From JBBRCX01 sp038204465 (GTDB lineage: Bacteria > Planctomycetota > Phycisphaerae > Tepidisphaerales > Tepidisphaeraceae), in assembly GCA_038204465.1 (NCBI GenBank), contig JBBRCX010000014.1, forward strand, positions 1 through 59,297: DNA of 59,297 nt, in the 5' to 3' direction. The notes beneath the pieces are model-generated. The model was not told the DNA's origin and made no database searches. It saw only the letters and a list, made by a program, of their open reading frames with translations. Each line of letters begins with the position of its first letter. Position 1 is the stretch's first letter. The translations under genes were made by a program, and so were the position numbers. Of the stretch, positions 24,961 through 34,015 are shown in pieces.

Positions 24961-26157
24961 ATGGCATCCAATCGCGGCGTCGCCTACATCAAGCCGGGCG
25001 AAGTGCAGATTCAGAGCATCGATTATCCCAAGCTGGTCAATCCGACCAACCGCAAGAAGGCGGAGCATGGGGTGATCCTCAAGATCATCTCGACGAACAT
25101 CTGCGGTTCCGACCAGCACATGGTCCGCGGCCGCACCACCGCCCCGCCGGGCCTGATCCTCGGGCACGAAATCACCGGCGAAGTCATCGAAGCCGGTCGC
25201 GACGTCGAATACATCAAGGTCGGTGACATTGTCTCCGTGCCGTTCAACATTGCCTGCGGGCGCTGCCGCAACTGCAAGGAAGGCCGCACCGGGATTTGCC
25301 TGAACGTCAATCCCGCCCGTCCCGGCGCCGCGTATGGCTACGTTGACATGGGAGGCTGGGTCGGCGGGCAGGCCGAGTGGGTCATGGTCCCCTACGCCGA
25401 CTTCAACCTGCTCAAATTCCCCGACAAGGCGCAGGCGATGGAGAAGATCAAGGACCTGACGCTCCTCTCCGACATCTTCCCCACCGGCTATCATGGCGCC
25501 GTCACCGCCGGCGTCGGGCCCGGGTCCATCGCATACGTCGCAGGCGCGGGCCCGGTCGGCCTCGCGTGCGCGGCGTCTTGCCATTTGCTCGGCGCGGCGA
25601 TCGTCATCGTCGGGGACATGATCAAGGACCGCCTCAAGCAGGCCAAGAGCTTCGGATGCGAGACGATCGACCTCACCAAGGACGCCACGCTCGCGCAGCA
25701 GATCGAGCAGATCGTCGGCGTGCCCGAAGTCGACTGCTCCGTCGATTGCGTGGGCTTCGAGGCGCATGGACAAGGCAAGGACGCGAAGGTCGAGCGGCCG
25801 GCGACCGTGCTCAACTCGATCATGGAAGTCACCCGCGCCGGCGGCGCGCTGGGCATCCCGGGGCTCTACGTCACGGGCGATCCGGGCGCGGTCGATGAGA
25901 ATGCGAAGATCGGCATGCTCGGCATCCGCATCGGCCTGGGCTGGGCCAAGAGCCACACCTTCGCCACCGGCCAATGCCCCGTGATGCGCTATAACCACCG
26001 GTTGATGCAGTGCATCCTGAAGGACAAGATCAAGATCGCAAAGGCGGTCAACGTGACTACCATTTCGCTCGACGAAGCCCCCAAGGGATACAAAGACTTC
26101 GACAAGGGTGCCGCGAAGAAATTCGTGATCGACCCGCACGGCATGATCGCCGCGTAA
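24961..26157 (+). CDS. fdhA: Glutathione-independent formaldehyde dehydrogenase
   Basis: A 398-residue zinc-dependent, NAD-linked medium-chain dehydrogenase, matching the ~399-residue formaldehyde dehydrogenase/dismutase type. Catalytic-zinc ligands C48, H69 and E70 (GHE) are present, as are the four structural-zinc cysteines C99, C102, C105 and C113, the GAGPVGLACA nucleotide loop and the typical opening MASNRGVAYI. It oxidises formaldehyde to formate without glutathione, with tightly bound NAD in characterised members. GGAGGA precedes ATG 24961. A strong terminator follows 25 bases after the stop. Confidence 0.92.
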   Translation: MASNRGVAYIKPGEVQIQSIDYPKLVNPTNRKKAEHGVILKIISTNICGSDQHMVRGRTTAPPGLILGHEITGEVIEAGRDVEYIKVGDIVSVPFNIACGRCRNCKEGRTGICLNVNPARPGAAYGYVDMGGWVGGQAEWVMVPYADFNLLKFPDKAQAMEKIKDLTLLSDIFPTGYHGAVTAGVGPGSIAYVAGAGPVGLACAASCHLLGAAIVIVGDMIKDRLKQAKSFGCETIDLTKDATLAQQIEQIVGVPEVDCSVDCVGFEAHGQGKDAKVERPATVLNSIMEVTRAGGALGIPGLYVTGDPGAVDENAKIGMLGIRIGLGWAKSHTFATGQCPVMRYNHRLMQCILKDKIKIAKAVNVTTISLDEAPKGYKDFDKGAAKKFVIDPHGMIAA

Positions 26158-26182
26158 ACTCAACCGCCGTTGAACCAAAGCA

Positions 26183-26217
26183 CCGGACGCGCCGATCGGC
26201 GCGTCCGGTTCTTTATT
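26183..26217 (+). terminator. Intrinsic terminator, 26-bp perfect palindrome
   Basis: CCGGACGCGCC at 26183-26193 pairs with its exact complement ending at 26208, followed by TTCTTTATT. It ends fdhA transcription and, being palindromic, may also slow the convergent GNAT transcript. Confidence 0.85.
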
Positions 26218-26263
26218 GCTGAAGATGGGATTTACCACGTATCCCGGAGATGGTAGAAGTCGC

Positions 26264-26683
26264 TCAGGGGCGGAGCTGTTTGAAGAAGATTTGTTCGGGG
26301 TCTCCGGAATCGAGGTTTTCGATCATCCCACTGGATTTGTAGCCGAGTTTGTGGAGGAGTCGCTGCATCGGAATGTTAGAAGAGTTCGTGGAGGTGAAGA
26401 GCTTCGAGGTAATACAGGCGGCCTGCAGGTGCAGCATTAACTCGGTGCCGACGCCCTGTCGACGAAACGCGGCGGAGACGTAGAGCAGGGAAATAAAGCC
26501 GTTCTCGAAGAAGCGGTAGTCAAGGACGCCGTAGGCGATGATGGCTGCGTCAACGATTTTCACGTTACAGCTTCCGGACGCGATCACGCGGCGGATGAAT
26601 TCGCGCCGCGCCGGCGAGAGCGCCGCGATGTGATCGAGGTCCTCGATCGCTGCGGCATCGGATGCAAGGGCCTCTCGAATCAT
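26264..26683 (-). CDS. GNAT acetyltransferase
   Basis: A 139-residue GNAT protein: MIREALASDAAAIEDL at the start, then ISLLYVSAAFRRQGVGTELM, which holds the acetyl-CoA binding Q/RxxGxG/A motif (RRQGVG), and a terminal LHKLGYKSSG. Acceptor unknown. ATG 26683 was chosen because the family fold begins there; upstream in-frame sequence looks non-coding. No strong ribosome binding site is visible. It is convergent with fdhA. Confidence 0.85.
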   Translation of the reverse strand: MIREALASDAAAIEDLDHIAALSPARREFIRRVIASGSCNVKIVDAAIIAYGVLDYRFFENGFISLLYVSAAFRRQGVGTELMLHLQAACITSKLFTSTNSSNIPMQRLLHKLGYKSSGMIENLDSGDPEQIFFKQLRP

Positions 26684-26870
26684 CGTATTACCAGGGATTT
26701 TGGCCTCGCCGTGAATTGTATCGGAAACGGCAAGACACTTCACAACGTTTTGCGGCTGTGGAGCGCCGTGCTCGCGGCGCCGAATCACGCACAAGCGGTC
26801 GCGCGGTGCGCGGGAGAAGACATCTGAAGCGACGATGTTGCTGAAACCGTTGCGATTTCCGCTGGCAGCA

Positions 26871-28031
26871 TCAAGGCCGGTGGAACTTCTTGAGCGCTTC
26901 CGGTTGGAGCTCGATGCCCAGACCGGGCGCCGTGGGCAGCGGCATTCGCCCTTCCGTGATGGACGGCTCGGGCCGCGTCAGCGTCTGCCGCAGCGGAGAA
27001 TCATAGAGATGCGGCGAGAGAAACTCGAAGAACTCGGCGTTGATCGTCGAAGCCTGGAAATGCTGGCCGGCCGCGGCGGTGATGCCCGTCTTCCAGCCGT
27101 GTGGAATAACCTGCACCCCGTGAAGCTCGGCGAAGTCCGCGATCCGGCGGATCTCGGTAAGCCCGCCGCAACGGTTGATGTCTGGCTGCACGACCGCCAC
27201 CTCCCCGCGCGTGATCCACTCCTCGATCTCAAACCGCGTCGCGGAATGCTCCGCGCCGCAGATGCGCACCGCCGTCGAGCGCGCCAGCTTCGCGTGGCCG
27301 GCGAGGTTGTCATGGTTCAGCGTCGCCTCAGCGAAGTAGATGTCGCAATCCGCCAGGCGATCGAGCACCCATTTGGCCGCATGCCAGTCGCGCCATCGAT
27401 AGCCGAAGTCGACCATCATGGTGATCTCGGGGCCGAGCGCCTTGCGCCCCTGCCGAATCACGTCCACGAGTCTTCGATCGTCCGCCAGGTCGTCGAACAT
27501 CACCTCCATCTTCACCGCGCGAAAGCCCAGGCCCAGCGCCCGGCGGAACAGCTCCAGCTCCGCGTCGAGCACCTCCGTGAGCGTCCGCCCCTGCGGCATG
27601 CCGGGGAAGATCGTCGCGTAAGGCGTGAGGTGCGGGCGGCGCGCGCCGCCGAGCAGCTTGTAGGCCGGGCGGCCCACCTGCTTGCCCGCCAGGTCGTACA
27701 GGGCAATGTCGATGGCCGACAGCGCGTGAATCGCCAGGCCGCGCCGGCCCGGATAGACCGTCGCCTCGTAAATTTCCTCCCAGATCGACCGTGCCTCCAT
27801 CGGATCGCGGCCGATGAGATGCTGAAGCGGGTTCTGGCTCCACATGTGCGACGTCGGCATCTCCAGGAATGATTTCACGACCGAAGGCGGCGCATCACAC
27901 TCGCCGATGCCGCTGCGCCCATCTTCATCGGTGATGCGAACCACGAGCGTGTCCACCGAGCCGTCGCAATCGGCGGCGGCCTCGGTGTTCTCGACAATGG
28001 GAAGGACTTCGACAGTTCGTATGTTCGACAT
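26871..28031 (-). CDS. Mandelate racemase/muconate lactonising enzyme superfamily (sugar-acid dehydratase type)
   Basis: A 386-residue enolase-superfamily enzyme. The metal ligands are D208, E235 and E261, the general base is H311 (PHGWKTGI), and K174 (VKME) sits at the second-strand position; the barrel is closed by ELQPEAL. These enzymes abstract the proton next to a carboxylate, typically dehydrating or isomerising sugar acids. Being 44 bases after an SMP-30 lactonase and a glycuronyl hydrolase argues for a sugar-acid substrate. It is the last gene of the minus-strand operon. Confidence 0.9.
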   Translation of the reverse strand: MSNIRTVEVLPIVENTEAAADCDGSVDTLVVRITDEDGRSGIGECDAPPSVVKSFLEMPTSHMWSQNPLQHLIGRDPMEARSIWEEIYEATVYPGRRGLAIHALSAIDIALYDLAGKQVGRPAYKLLGGARRPHLTPYATIFPGMPQGRTLTEVLDAELELFRRALGLGFRAVKMEVMFDDLADDRRLVDVIRQGRKALGPEITMMVDFGYRWRDWHAAKWVLDRLADCDIYFAEATLNHDNLAGHAKLARSTAVRICGAEHSATRFEIEEWITRGEVAVVQPDINRCGGLTEIRRIADFAELHGVQVIPHGWKTGITAAAGQHFQASTINAEFFEFLSPHLYDSPLRQTLTRPEPSITEGRMPLPTAPGLGIELQPEALKKFHRP

Positions 28032-28075
28032 GATTCAAGAGGTAAGAGGTCGTGCGCGACGTTATGCCCTCGATA

Positions 28076-28987
28076 TCACACTGACTTTTTCACCCCGAGC
28101 CGCGCGACTTGTTCCGGGAGCCCCGCGATGTCTCCGCGCACCCGATACAAGCTCCCGCCGACGTTGCTGGCATTGAAATCATAGCCGGGCGGAGCGTACT
28201 CGCTGGGCCACGCTTCTCCCGCCGACGTGACGTACAGGTCCCTCAGCTCTGGGCCACCGAAGGCGACGCTGGAGATCTGTCGCGCGGGCATCCGCACGCG
28301 GCGCTCGATCTTTCCGTCCGGATCCAGACGTAACACCTGCGCCCCATACCACTGCGCCGACCAGACGAAGCCTTCGCTGTCCACCGTGAGCCCGTCGGGA
28401 AGGCCATCCTCCGGATCGATTCGCGCGAAGGTGCGCTTCTCCATGAGCGAGCCGTCCGGCTGCACCCGGTATGCATTGATGACGCGCTGGATCGTGTCAG
28501 CATGATAGAGCGTTTTCCGATCCGGGCTGAGGCCCAGTCCATTCGACATTTCAATCCCATCCTGCACGACGCGCACTGAACCGTTCGGCTCGAGCAGGTA
28601 CAACTTACCGTGCTTCTGCATGCCGCTTTCGCCCCAGTAGGTGGTCCCCGCATACAGCCGCCCTTCCGGTGCGGCCAGGATATCGTTGAAAAAGAGTTGC
28701 TCGCCTTCAAAGGATTCCAGGATCGTCTGGTAGTCATCCTGCCCGCGCCACAGATGCACGCCGCCCGAACCTGCAAACACCAGTAAACCGCCTTCGTTGA
28801 GCGCGATGCCGGCGGCCATCAGCCCGGTGCTGAGCGTCTTCCTTTCCTTCGTAGCCGGAGCAAACTGAAACACCAGCGACAATGAAAGATCGTTCCAGAT
28901 CAGACGGCCTTTCGCGCCGTCCCATACCGGCCCTTCCCCGCACTTGTTGTTGTCGGCTGCGATCACCTCAACGTGATGGTCCTTCAT
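28076..28987 (-). CDS. SMP-30/gluconolactonase family lactonase
   Basis: A 303-residue six-bladed propeller of the SMP-30/regucalcin family. The metal-site residues are visible: E18 (GEGPVW), Asn in LFFNDI, Asn in MSNGLG and Asp in DGLPDGLT. It opens sugar lactones to the free acids. ATG 28987 has AGGGAGG upstream and overlaps the stop of the glycosidase gene as ATGA, so the pair is translationally coupled. The product would feed the MR/MLE enzyme that follows. Confidence 0.9.
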   Translation of the reverse strand: MKDHHVEVIAADNNKCGEGPVWDGAKGRLIWNDLSLSLVFQFAPATKERKTLSTGLMAAGIALNEGGLLVFAGSGGVHLWRGQDDYQTILESFEGEQLFFNDILAAPEGRLYAGTTYWGESGMQKHGKLYLLEPNGSVRVVQDGIEMSNGLGLSPDRKTLYHADTIQRVINAYRVQPDGSLMEKRTFARIDPEDGLPDGLTVDSEGFVWSAQWYGAQVLRLDPDGKIERRVRMPARQISSVAFGGPELRDLYVTSAGEAWPSEYAPPGYDFNASNVGGSLYRVRGDIAGLPEQVARLGVKKSV

Positions 28988-30258
28988 GTCGCCTCCCTTA
29001 GTTGCAGATACGAGCGGATCGCACACAGCAGCGGCCCCTGCCCCCACGGCACCATCGCGCCGACCGGCATCGTTCGATAGTGCTCGGCGCGAGTGCTGGG
29101 GAATGTTTCAAATGAGACGCCATCGAGCAAGCCGTCCGGGCGCACGTTTCTCAGGAGGCGGCGGCAGGCCCGCTCGACCACCGGCCGATGCTCCCCGCTG
29201 AGCCATCCGCGCGCCAGCGCGCGCGAGAAGCCATCCACCACGAAGGCCGCCATCGATGATTCAAGATACGACTCTGCATCATCGAGCACTGTGTGCCAGT
29301 CGCCGGATTCGTCCTGCAACTCCGCCAACCGCGACGCCTGCGCGACCAGAATCTGCTTGAGCTTCGCCGCAAGCGGGCGATCCATTGGCAGGTGCTCGAG
29401 GGTATGCACGATTCCGAGCATCCCCCAGCCATTCCCCCGCGCCCAGAGCACACCGTTGCGACGGTTCTCGCGCTCGATCCAGAAATGATGGAACAAGTGC
29501 CGCTCTTCGTCCCAAAGAAGCTGCACCTGCGGGCCAATCGTCTGCTCCGCCTGGATCAGGTAACGTTCGTCAGAAGTGGCAGCGTACAGCGCGGCGAGAA
29601 ACGGACCATGGAAGTGGACCGAGTCGACGAAAACGCACGGGCCGGCGTTGGAAACCGACTGCGCCCGGCGGCGCTGTTCCTGCCGGGCGTCAAAATGCGG
29701 ATGATGAGCCGGCAACTCGGGCGGCAATTCCAGGTGCGCGTCCTCATAATGCAGCGGGCAGCCTCCGGCGGTTTGCCGGAAGCCTTTCAGATAATCGGCG
29801 AAGTCTTTGGCAGTCTCGAGTAGCGCCGGGTCATGCGTTGCCTCGTAGCAGCGAACGAGCGCCACGCCCGCGGCGGTGTGATCGAACTTGCCTCGGGGCT
29901 CAGGCTTCGCCGCCCAGGCTTTGAGTAATCCGTAGACGAATCCAAAGTATTTCTCTTCGCCGCTCACCTCGGCCGCATCCAGCAAACCTTCGAGCCCTAC
30001 ACTGTCTCCCCAAAACCACAGCTTCCATCGGTGTTTCAGCAGTAGTTCCGCCGCGCTGCGTGCCGCCTGCACCACGATTTGCCGCTCCCGATCCACTGCG
30101 CTCCAGCATACCCGCGCAGGAGCAGGACCGGTAAGCGCGCCGAATCTCGCACGCCGGCGAGTTACCATACGCCTGCTGAGGGCCTTGGATAGAAGGGCGG
30201 CGACACGCAAGGTCGCGGCGTAGGCGTGCTGGTCACGGAGTGGAAGCCAGTCATTCAT
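28984..30258 (-). CDS. Unsaturated glycuronyl hydrolase (GH88/GH105-like)
   Basis: A 424-residue alpha/alpha-barrel of the YteR/unsaturated-glucuronyl-hydrolase group: WFWGDSVGLEGLLDAAE, RGNGWGMLGIV and WHTVLDDAESYLESSMAAF are typical. It cleaves the delta-4,5-unsaturated uronate left by polysaccharide lyases. There is no signal peptide, so it is probably cytoplasmic. ATG 30258 overlaps the upstream stop as ATGA, and its own stop overlaps the next start the same way; this coupling is why I chose it over downstream GTG codons. The ~60-residue N-terminal extension is unusual. Confidence 0.8.
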   Translation of the reverse strand: MNDWLPLRDQHAYAATLRVAALLSKALSRRMVTRRRARFGALTGPAPARVCWSAVDRERQIVVQAARSAAELLLKHRWKLWFWGDSVGLEGLLDAAEVSGEEKYFGFVYGLLKAWAAKPEPRGKFDHTAAGVALVRCYEATHDPALLETAKDFADYLKGFRQTAGGCPLHYEDAHLELPPELPAHHPHFDARQEQRRRAQSVSNAGPCVFVDSVHFHGPFLAALYAATSDERYLIQAEQTIGPQVQLLWDEERHLFHHFWIERENRRNGVLWARGNGWGMLGIVHTLEHLPMDRPLAAKLKQILVAQASRLAELQDESGDWHTVLDDAESYLESSMAAFVVDGFSRALARGWLSGEHRPVVERACRRLLRNVRPDGLLDGVSFETFPSTRAEHYRTMPVGAMVPWGQGPLLCAIRSYLQLREAT

Positions 30259-30734
30259 ATCTCGTATCTGCGCGGCACGTCTGAGGCAGGCCTGCTGCGG
30301 GTGTCTTTGAGTTCCGGGACGAGTGTTTTGTCGTCGCGGTATTTCGAGACGAGACCGCACGCGGTGCAGACGAGCAGGAAGCCGCGCTGCGGCCGGGTGG
30401 GATCATCGGTCTCGCGGTCGGCCCGGCTCTTCACCCACGTGCCGACATCGCCGATCGTGCGCACGACGTAGTTCATGCTGCACCGTGGGCACAGCATCCG
30501 GCTGTAAAGCACGAGTGCACGGTAGCGCCTGTATCCAATGTAGACGCTCATCACCGCGCCAAGCATCGCGAGGAGGCAGACCACGTCGAGCGTCCTGTGA
30601 AGCCAGCGCGCCTGCGCGTGGCGCGAAACGTAGAACCAGACGATCGCCGAAGCGATGATCAGCGCGCAGCCGGGATAAAGGTATCGAAGATGATACCGGT
30701 GCAGCGCCGCCGAATTGGGTGGTTTGCGCGCCAT
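30255..30734 (-). CDS. Membrane protein with split zinc-binding CxxC pair
   Basis: A 159-residue protein with two membrane helices (LYPGCALIIASAIVWFYV and VVCLLAMLGAVMSVYIG), then a soluble C-terminal half with CPRC and CTAC separated by about 40 residues, likely one zinc site. Function unknown; it resembles the other small zinc-ribbon membrane proteins of this window without sharing the GYDLR motif. Its stop overlaps the glycosidase start (ATGA), which makes it the first gene of the operon and hints at a role linked to it. Confidence 0.7.
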   Translation of the reverse strand: MARKPPNSAALHRYHLRYLYPGCALIIASAIVWFYVSRHAQARWLHRTLDVVCLLAMLGAVMSVYIGYRRYRALVLYSRMLCPRCSMNYVVRTIGDVGTWVKSRADRETDDPTRPQRGFLLVCTACGLVSKYRDDKTLVPELKDTRSRPASDVPRRYEI

Positions 30735-30806
30735 CGCTTACTGCAGGACTGGCAGAGTGTACTTGCTCCGCCAGCGATGTCACCCCGGCGCGGGCGAAGG
30801 CAACGC

Positions 30807-32600
30807 TTAGCGTTTGGCGCCGCGGAGGCGGGCCAATTCTGAGGACATGTTCTGCAGTTGCGGGCTCATGTCGTCGCGCGGGATCTTCACGTCGATCACG
30901 CGCACACTATTGCTGCCCATCGCGCTGCGGATGGCCCCGTCCAACTCGCCCCGCGTGGCGGCGCAAGTGGCTGCCCCGCCGCCAACGAGATCACAGATCT
31001 GCCCATAGTTCCACTGGCTGATGATGTTGAAGCGCCCATCGCGGATCCTCCGCATCGTGCCGTAGCCCTCGTTGTTCAGGATCAGCACGATGGGCTTGAG
31101 TCCGAGCCGCACCGACGTCGACAGCTCGGTGCCCGTCATCTGAAACGCGCCGTCGCCGACGAGTACGAGGGGACGCAGGGAGGGGTCGGCCGTCTCGACG
31201 CCAATCGAGGCCGGCACCGCGAATCCCATCGACAGGTAGTAAGCCGGCGCGATGAACTCGGCGCGGCGGGCGGTGCGGATTCCGACCGCCCCGAAGATCG
31301 CGTCGCCCACATCCGATACGACGCAGCAGTTCTCGTCCAGGTGCAGCGCCAGGATGCGCATCACCTCCTTCATGTTCAGCGGAAGCATCAGCTCCGACTT
31401 CGCAAGCGGCCTGGGCTCGGAATGGGGGTTGGGGTGCTTGAACTTCTTGGGCGGCACGCACGGGAGCGACCGCTTCGATTTGCTGCGCGTTTCGCGCTTG
31501 CCGCGACAGCGTGCCGCCGCCGCGAGCCCGCCCAGATAATCCTTGAACTGCACGCCCTCGTACTTGTGATAACGCACCGAGATCGACTCGGTCGTCGCCA
31601 GCACCGTTCGGTTGCGGTCGAGCTTCGCGGTGTAGATCCCCATGTTCATGTCGGTGATGAAGGTGCCGAGCATCAGGACGCAGTCGGCCGATTCGACGTA
31701 CTCGCGCACAATCGAGTCGCTCGACATCGCGCCGCCATACACGCCCAGATAGAGCGGGTGGTTCTCCGGCACCGCCGACTTGCTGAGCAGGTCGGCGGCG
31801 ATCGGGATTTTCATCGTTTCCGCCATCCGAATCACCGGTTCGGTCAGCGCGTGACGGTGCAACTCAACCCCGGCCAGGATCACCGGCTTCTTTGCCGCCC
31901 GAAGCAATTCGAGCGTCTCGGCCAGCGCCGCGTGGAGCGTCTGCGGGTCCGAAGCCGTCTCTGGCGCCGACGCGGGGATGTCGGTGGGAATCTCCCGGTC
32001 GACCATGTCGTGCGGCACTTCGATGTAGACCGGGCGCTTGTGCCGCAGGCACGCTTCGACGCAGCGCACGATCTCCGCCGCCGCGCGCTCCTCGTCGAGG
32101 AGGACGGTCGAGGCGACGGTCACCTCGTCATAGACGCGGCGCTGCGTCTCGAAGGTCTTCACCTTGTGGTGCAGCAGCGGGTCCTTCTCGCGGTCGAGCC
32201 GGCCGGGCGCACCGCTGATCACCACGACGGGGGACTTCTCCGCGTAGGCGCCAGCAATCGCGTTCAGCACGTTCAAGCCGCCGACGCAGTAGGTCACGCA
32301 CACCAGTCCGATCCCGTTCAGCCGCGAGTAAGCATCCGCGGCGAAGCCGGCGCCCGGCTCATGCGTCATGGTGATCGACTGGATGGGCGACTTCTCGAGC
32401 CAGGCGAACGTCGGCAGAGCAAAATCACCCGGCACGCCAAAGCTGTGGCGCACCCCCCGGCGGTGGAGGTATTCGAAGAGGAACTGCCCCATCGGCATCC
32501 GCGCCGCAAACGCATTCTTACCGGACGCGCCGTGCTGCCGACCATTGCGCACGGGATGCGAATGCTCTGTGACCTGCCCATTGCTGTGCTTGCGGGCCAT
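30807..32600 (-). CDS. Thiamine-diphosphate-dependent decarboxylase (pyruvate/indolepyruvate decarboxylase type)
   Basis: A 597-residue ThDP enzyme with three domains. E81 (HEPGAGFAADAYSR) is the cofactor-activating Glu; the GDGAFQMTG...LNNEGYG motif (about 490-525) binds Mg-ThDP. Sequence favours the 2-oxo acid decarboxylase branch over acetolactate synthase, but the substrate is uncertain. A basic Lys/Pro-rich linker of about 35 residues (around 375-410) interrupts the middle and C-terminal domains. ATG 32600 has GGAGGA 6 bases upstream; the first 33 residues look like an extension. It is separate from, but directly upstream of, the sugar-acid operon. Confidence 0.88.
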   Translation of the reverse strand: MARKHSNGQVTEHSHPVRNGRQHGASGKNAFAARMPMGQFLFEYLHRRGVRHSFGVPGDFALPTFAWLEKSPIQSITMTHEPGAGFAADAYSRLNGIGLVCVTYCVGGLNVLNAIAGAYAEKSPVVVISGAPGRLDREKDPLLHHKVKTFETQRRVYDEVTVASTVLLDEERAAAEIVRCVEACLRHKRPVYIEVPHDMVDREIPTDIPASAPETASDPQTLHAALAETLELLRAAKKPVILAGVELHRHALTEPVIRMAETMKIPIAADLLSKSAVPENHPLYLGVYGGAMSSDSIVREYVESADCVLMLGTFITDMNMGIYTAKLDRNRTVLATTESISVRYHKYEGVQFKDYLGGLAAAARCRGKRETRSKSKRSLPCVPPKKFKHPNPHSEPRPLAKSELMLPLNMKEVMRILALHLDENCCVVSDVGDAIFGAVGIRTARRAEFIAPAYYLSMGFAVPASIGVETADPSLRPLVLVGDGAFQMTGTELSTSVRLGLKPIVLILNNEGYGTMRRIRDGRFNIISQWNYGQICDLVGGGAATCAATRGELDGAIRSAMGSNSVRVIDVKIPRDDMSPQLQNMSSELARLRGAKR

Positions 32601-32785
32601 CTGGGTCCTCCGTCGGTGCGCCATTATTCATACGCATCGGAGAAAGCCGGGGTGCGTCTGAAGGAGATGACTCTTATCAGCACGACTTCGCCGACTGGCG
32701 GCGGCTTTTTGCGTGGATCGGCCTGCGCTGCTATTTTCTGGATATCCGGACGAGGCAACAAGGGTCGTTTGCTGCCGAGGTGAAC

Positions 32786-33895
32786 GTGAAGCCGCAGCGC
32801 ATCGAAAAACTGCCGTTGTTCTACACGCACGTCATCGGTTCGCTGCCGCGGCCGAAAGTGGTTCGGGACCTGCTCGCCGAGCGGGCATCGATGCCCGCGG
32901 ACCGGTTCGCGCGCGAGATGGACGAGATGATCGTCTTCGCAATCCGGCTGCAGGAGCGCGCGGGAATCGACGTCGTCAGCGACGGAGAGTGGCGGCGCTC
33001 GCAATACATCGATGAGTTCCTGGAACGCGTTGGCGGGTTTCCGAAGATTCGCAAATATGAACACCAGGGCGAGACCAAGTTTACCCGCGTCGCGGTGAAG
33101 AAGATTGACGCGGCGGGACCGGTCTTCGCGCAGGACGCGCGCTTCCTGGCGGAACACACCGACCGGGCAACGAAGTTCGCGCTGCCCAGCCCTTTCCTGA
33201 TCGCCATTCGCTACTGGCACGAAGACCACAGCAAAGAGGCGTATCCGACTTATCAGCACCTGATGGAGCATCTGGCGCAGATCCTCGCCCTCGAGGCGCG
33301 GGCGCTGGTCGAGGCGGGGATCGACATCGTGCAGATCGATGACCCGGCACTGACCTATTTCTGCGATCGGCGGCTCATGGCGGGAGAGGGAACGCACGAC
33401 GCCCGGCTGCGCCGAGAATGGAATGTCGACAAACAATTCCCTGAAGCGGTGGCGGCGATCAATCAGATCGCCGAGGGGCTCAGCGCCGAGGTGCACCTGC
33501 ACTGCTGCCATAGCGTGTACAAGCGGCAGAGCGATGTCAGCGGAGACTACAAGCCGATCCTGCCGCGGCTGAAGGACGCGCGCATCGATCGCGTCAATCT
33601 CGAATTCGCATATCAGGGAACCGGTGACGTCAGCGACCTGAAGTATCTGCCGGCGAATATCGGCGTTGGAATGGGAGTGGTGGACGTTCGCGGCGAGAAG
33701 CTGCAGACCGCGGAAGAGATGCGCTCGATCGGCGAGGCCGGCGCCAGGGTAATCGATCCTCGACGGATCGCGCTCAATCCGGATTGCGGGTTTGCCCCGG
33801 ACGCGGGTGAGCCGCCCACCATCGACGAGGCTTATGAAAAGTTGAAGCGTCTGGCGCAGGCGGCAAGCAGCCTGCGGCGCGACTTCGGCGGGTAG
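32786..33895 (+). CDS. MetE-like cobalamin-independent methionine synthase domain protein
   Basis: A 369-residue single-barrel protein of the MetE C-terminal type. It opens FYTHVIGSLPRP and has the zinc ligands of the family: His and Cys in VHLHCC (near 237), Glu in LEFAY and Cys in NPDCGF. Full MetE (~750 residues) also has an N-terminal barrel, absent here. Short members transfer methyl groups to thiols from various donors, so methionine synthesis is possible but not shown. GTG 32786 has GAGG 5 bases upstream; GTG 32780 is an alternative. It is divergent from the ThDP enzyme. Confidence 0.85.
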   Translation: MKPQRIEKLPLFYTHVIGSLPRPKVVRDLLAERASMPADRFAREMDEMIVFAIRLQERAGIDVVSDGEWRRSQYIDEFLERVGGFPKIRKYEHQGETKFTRVAVKKIDAAGPVFAQDARFLAEHTDRATKFALPSPFLIAIRYWHEDHSKEAYPTYQHLMEHLAQILALEARALVEAGIDIVQIDDPALTYFCDRRLMAGEGTHDARLRREWNVDKQFPEAVAAINQIAEGLSAEVHLHCCHSVYKRQSDVSGDYKPILPRLKDARIDRVNLEFAYQGTGDVSDLKYLPANIGVGMGVVDVRGEKLQTAEEMRSIGEAGARVIDPRRIALNPDCGFAPDAGEPPTIDEAYEKLKRLAQAASSLRRDFGG

Positions 33896-33897
33896 AG

Positions 33898-33984
33898 ATG
33901 CGCCGTATGAAGCTCTTCCTGCTCATCCTCAGCATCAGCCTTTTGGCTACATCGCCGGGAATCGTCGACGTGCTCCATCGGTAA
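33898..33984 (+). CDS. Possible 28-residue hydrophobic peptide
   Basis: ATG 33898 opens 28 codons (MRRMKLFLLILSISLLATSP then GIVDVLHR) with a positively charged start and a hydrophobic core, like a lipoprotein or signal-peptide remnant or a small membrane peptide. It starts 2 bases after the stop of the MetE-like gene. There is no strong ribosome binding site. Confidence 0.35.
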   Translation: MRRMKLFLLILSISLLATSPGIVDVLHR

Positions 33985-34003
33985 TTCAAGGAGTGACTGC
34001 GTC

Positions 34004-34015
34004 TATAATCTCTCC
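34004..34015 (+). promoter_or_regulatory. Consensus -10 box 6 bases before the ferredoxin start
   Basis: TATAAT at 34004-34009 is followed by CTCTCC and GTG 34016. No ribosome binding site precedes that GTG and no good -35 is seen. The arrangement fits a leaderless message. Confidence 0.55.
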
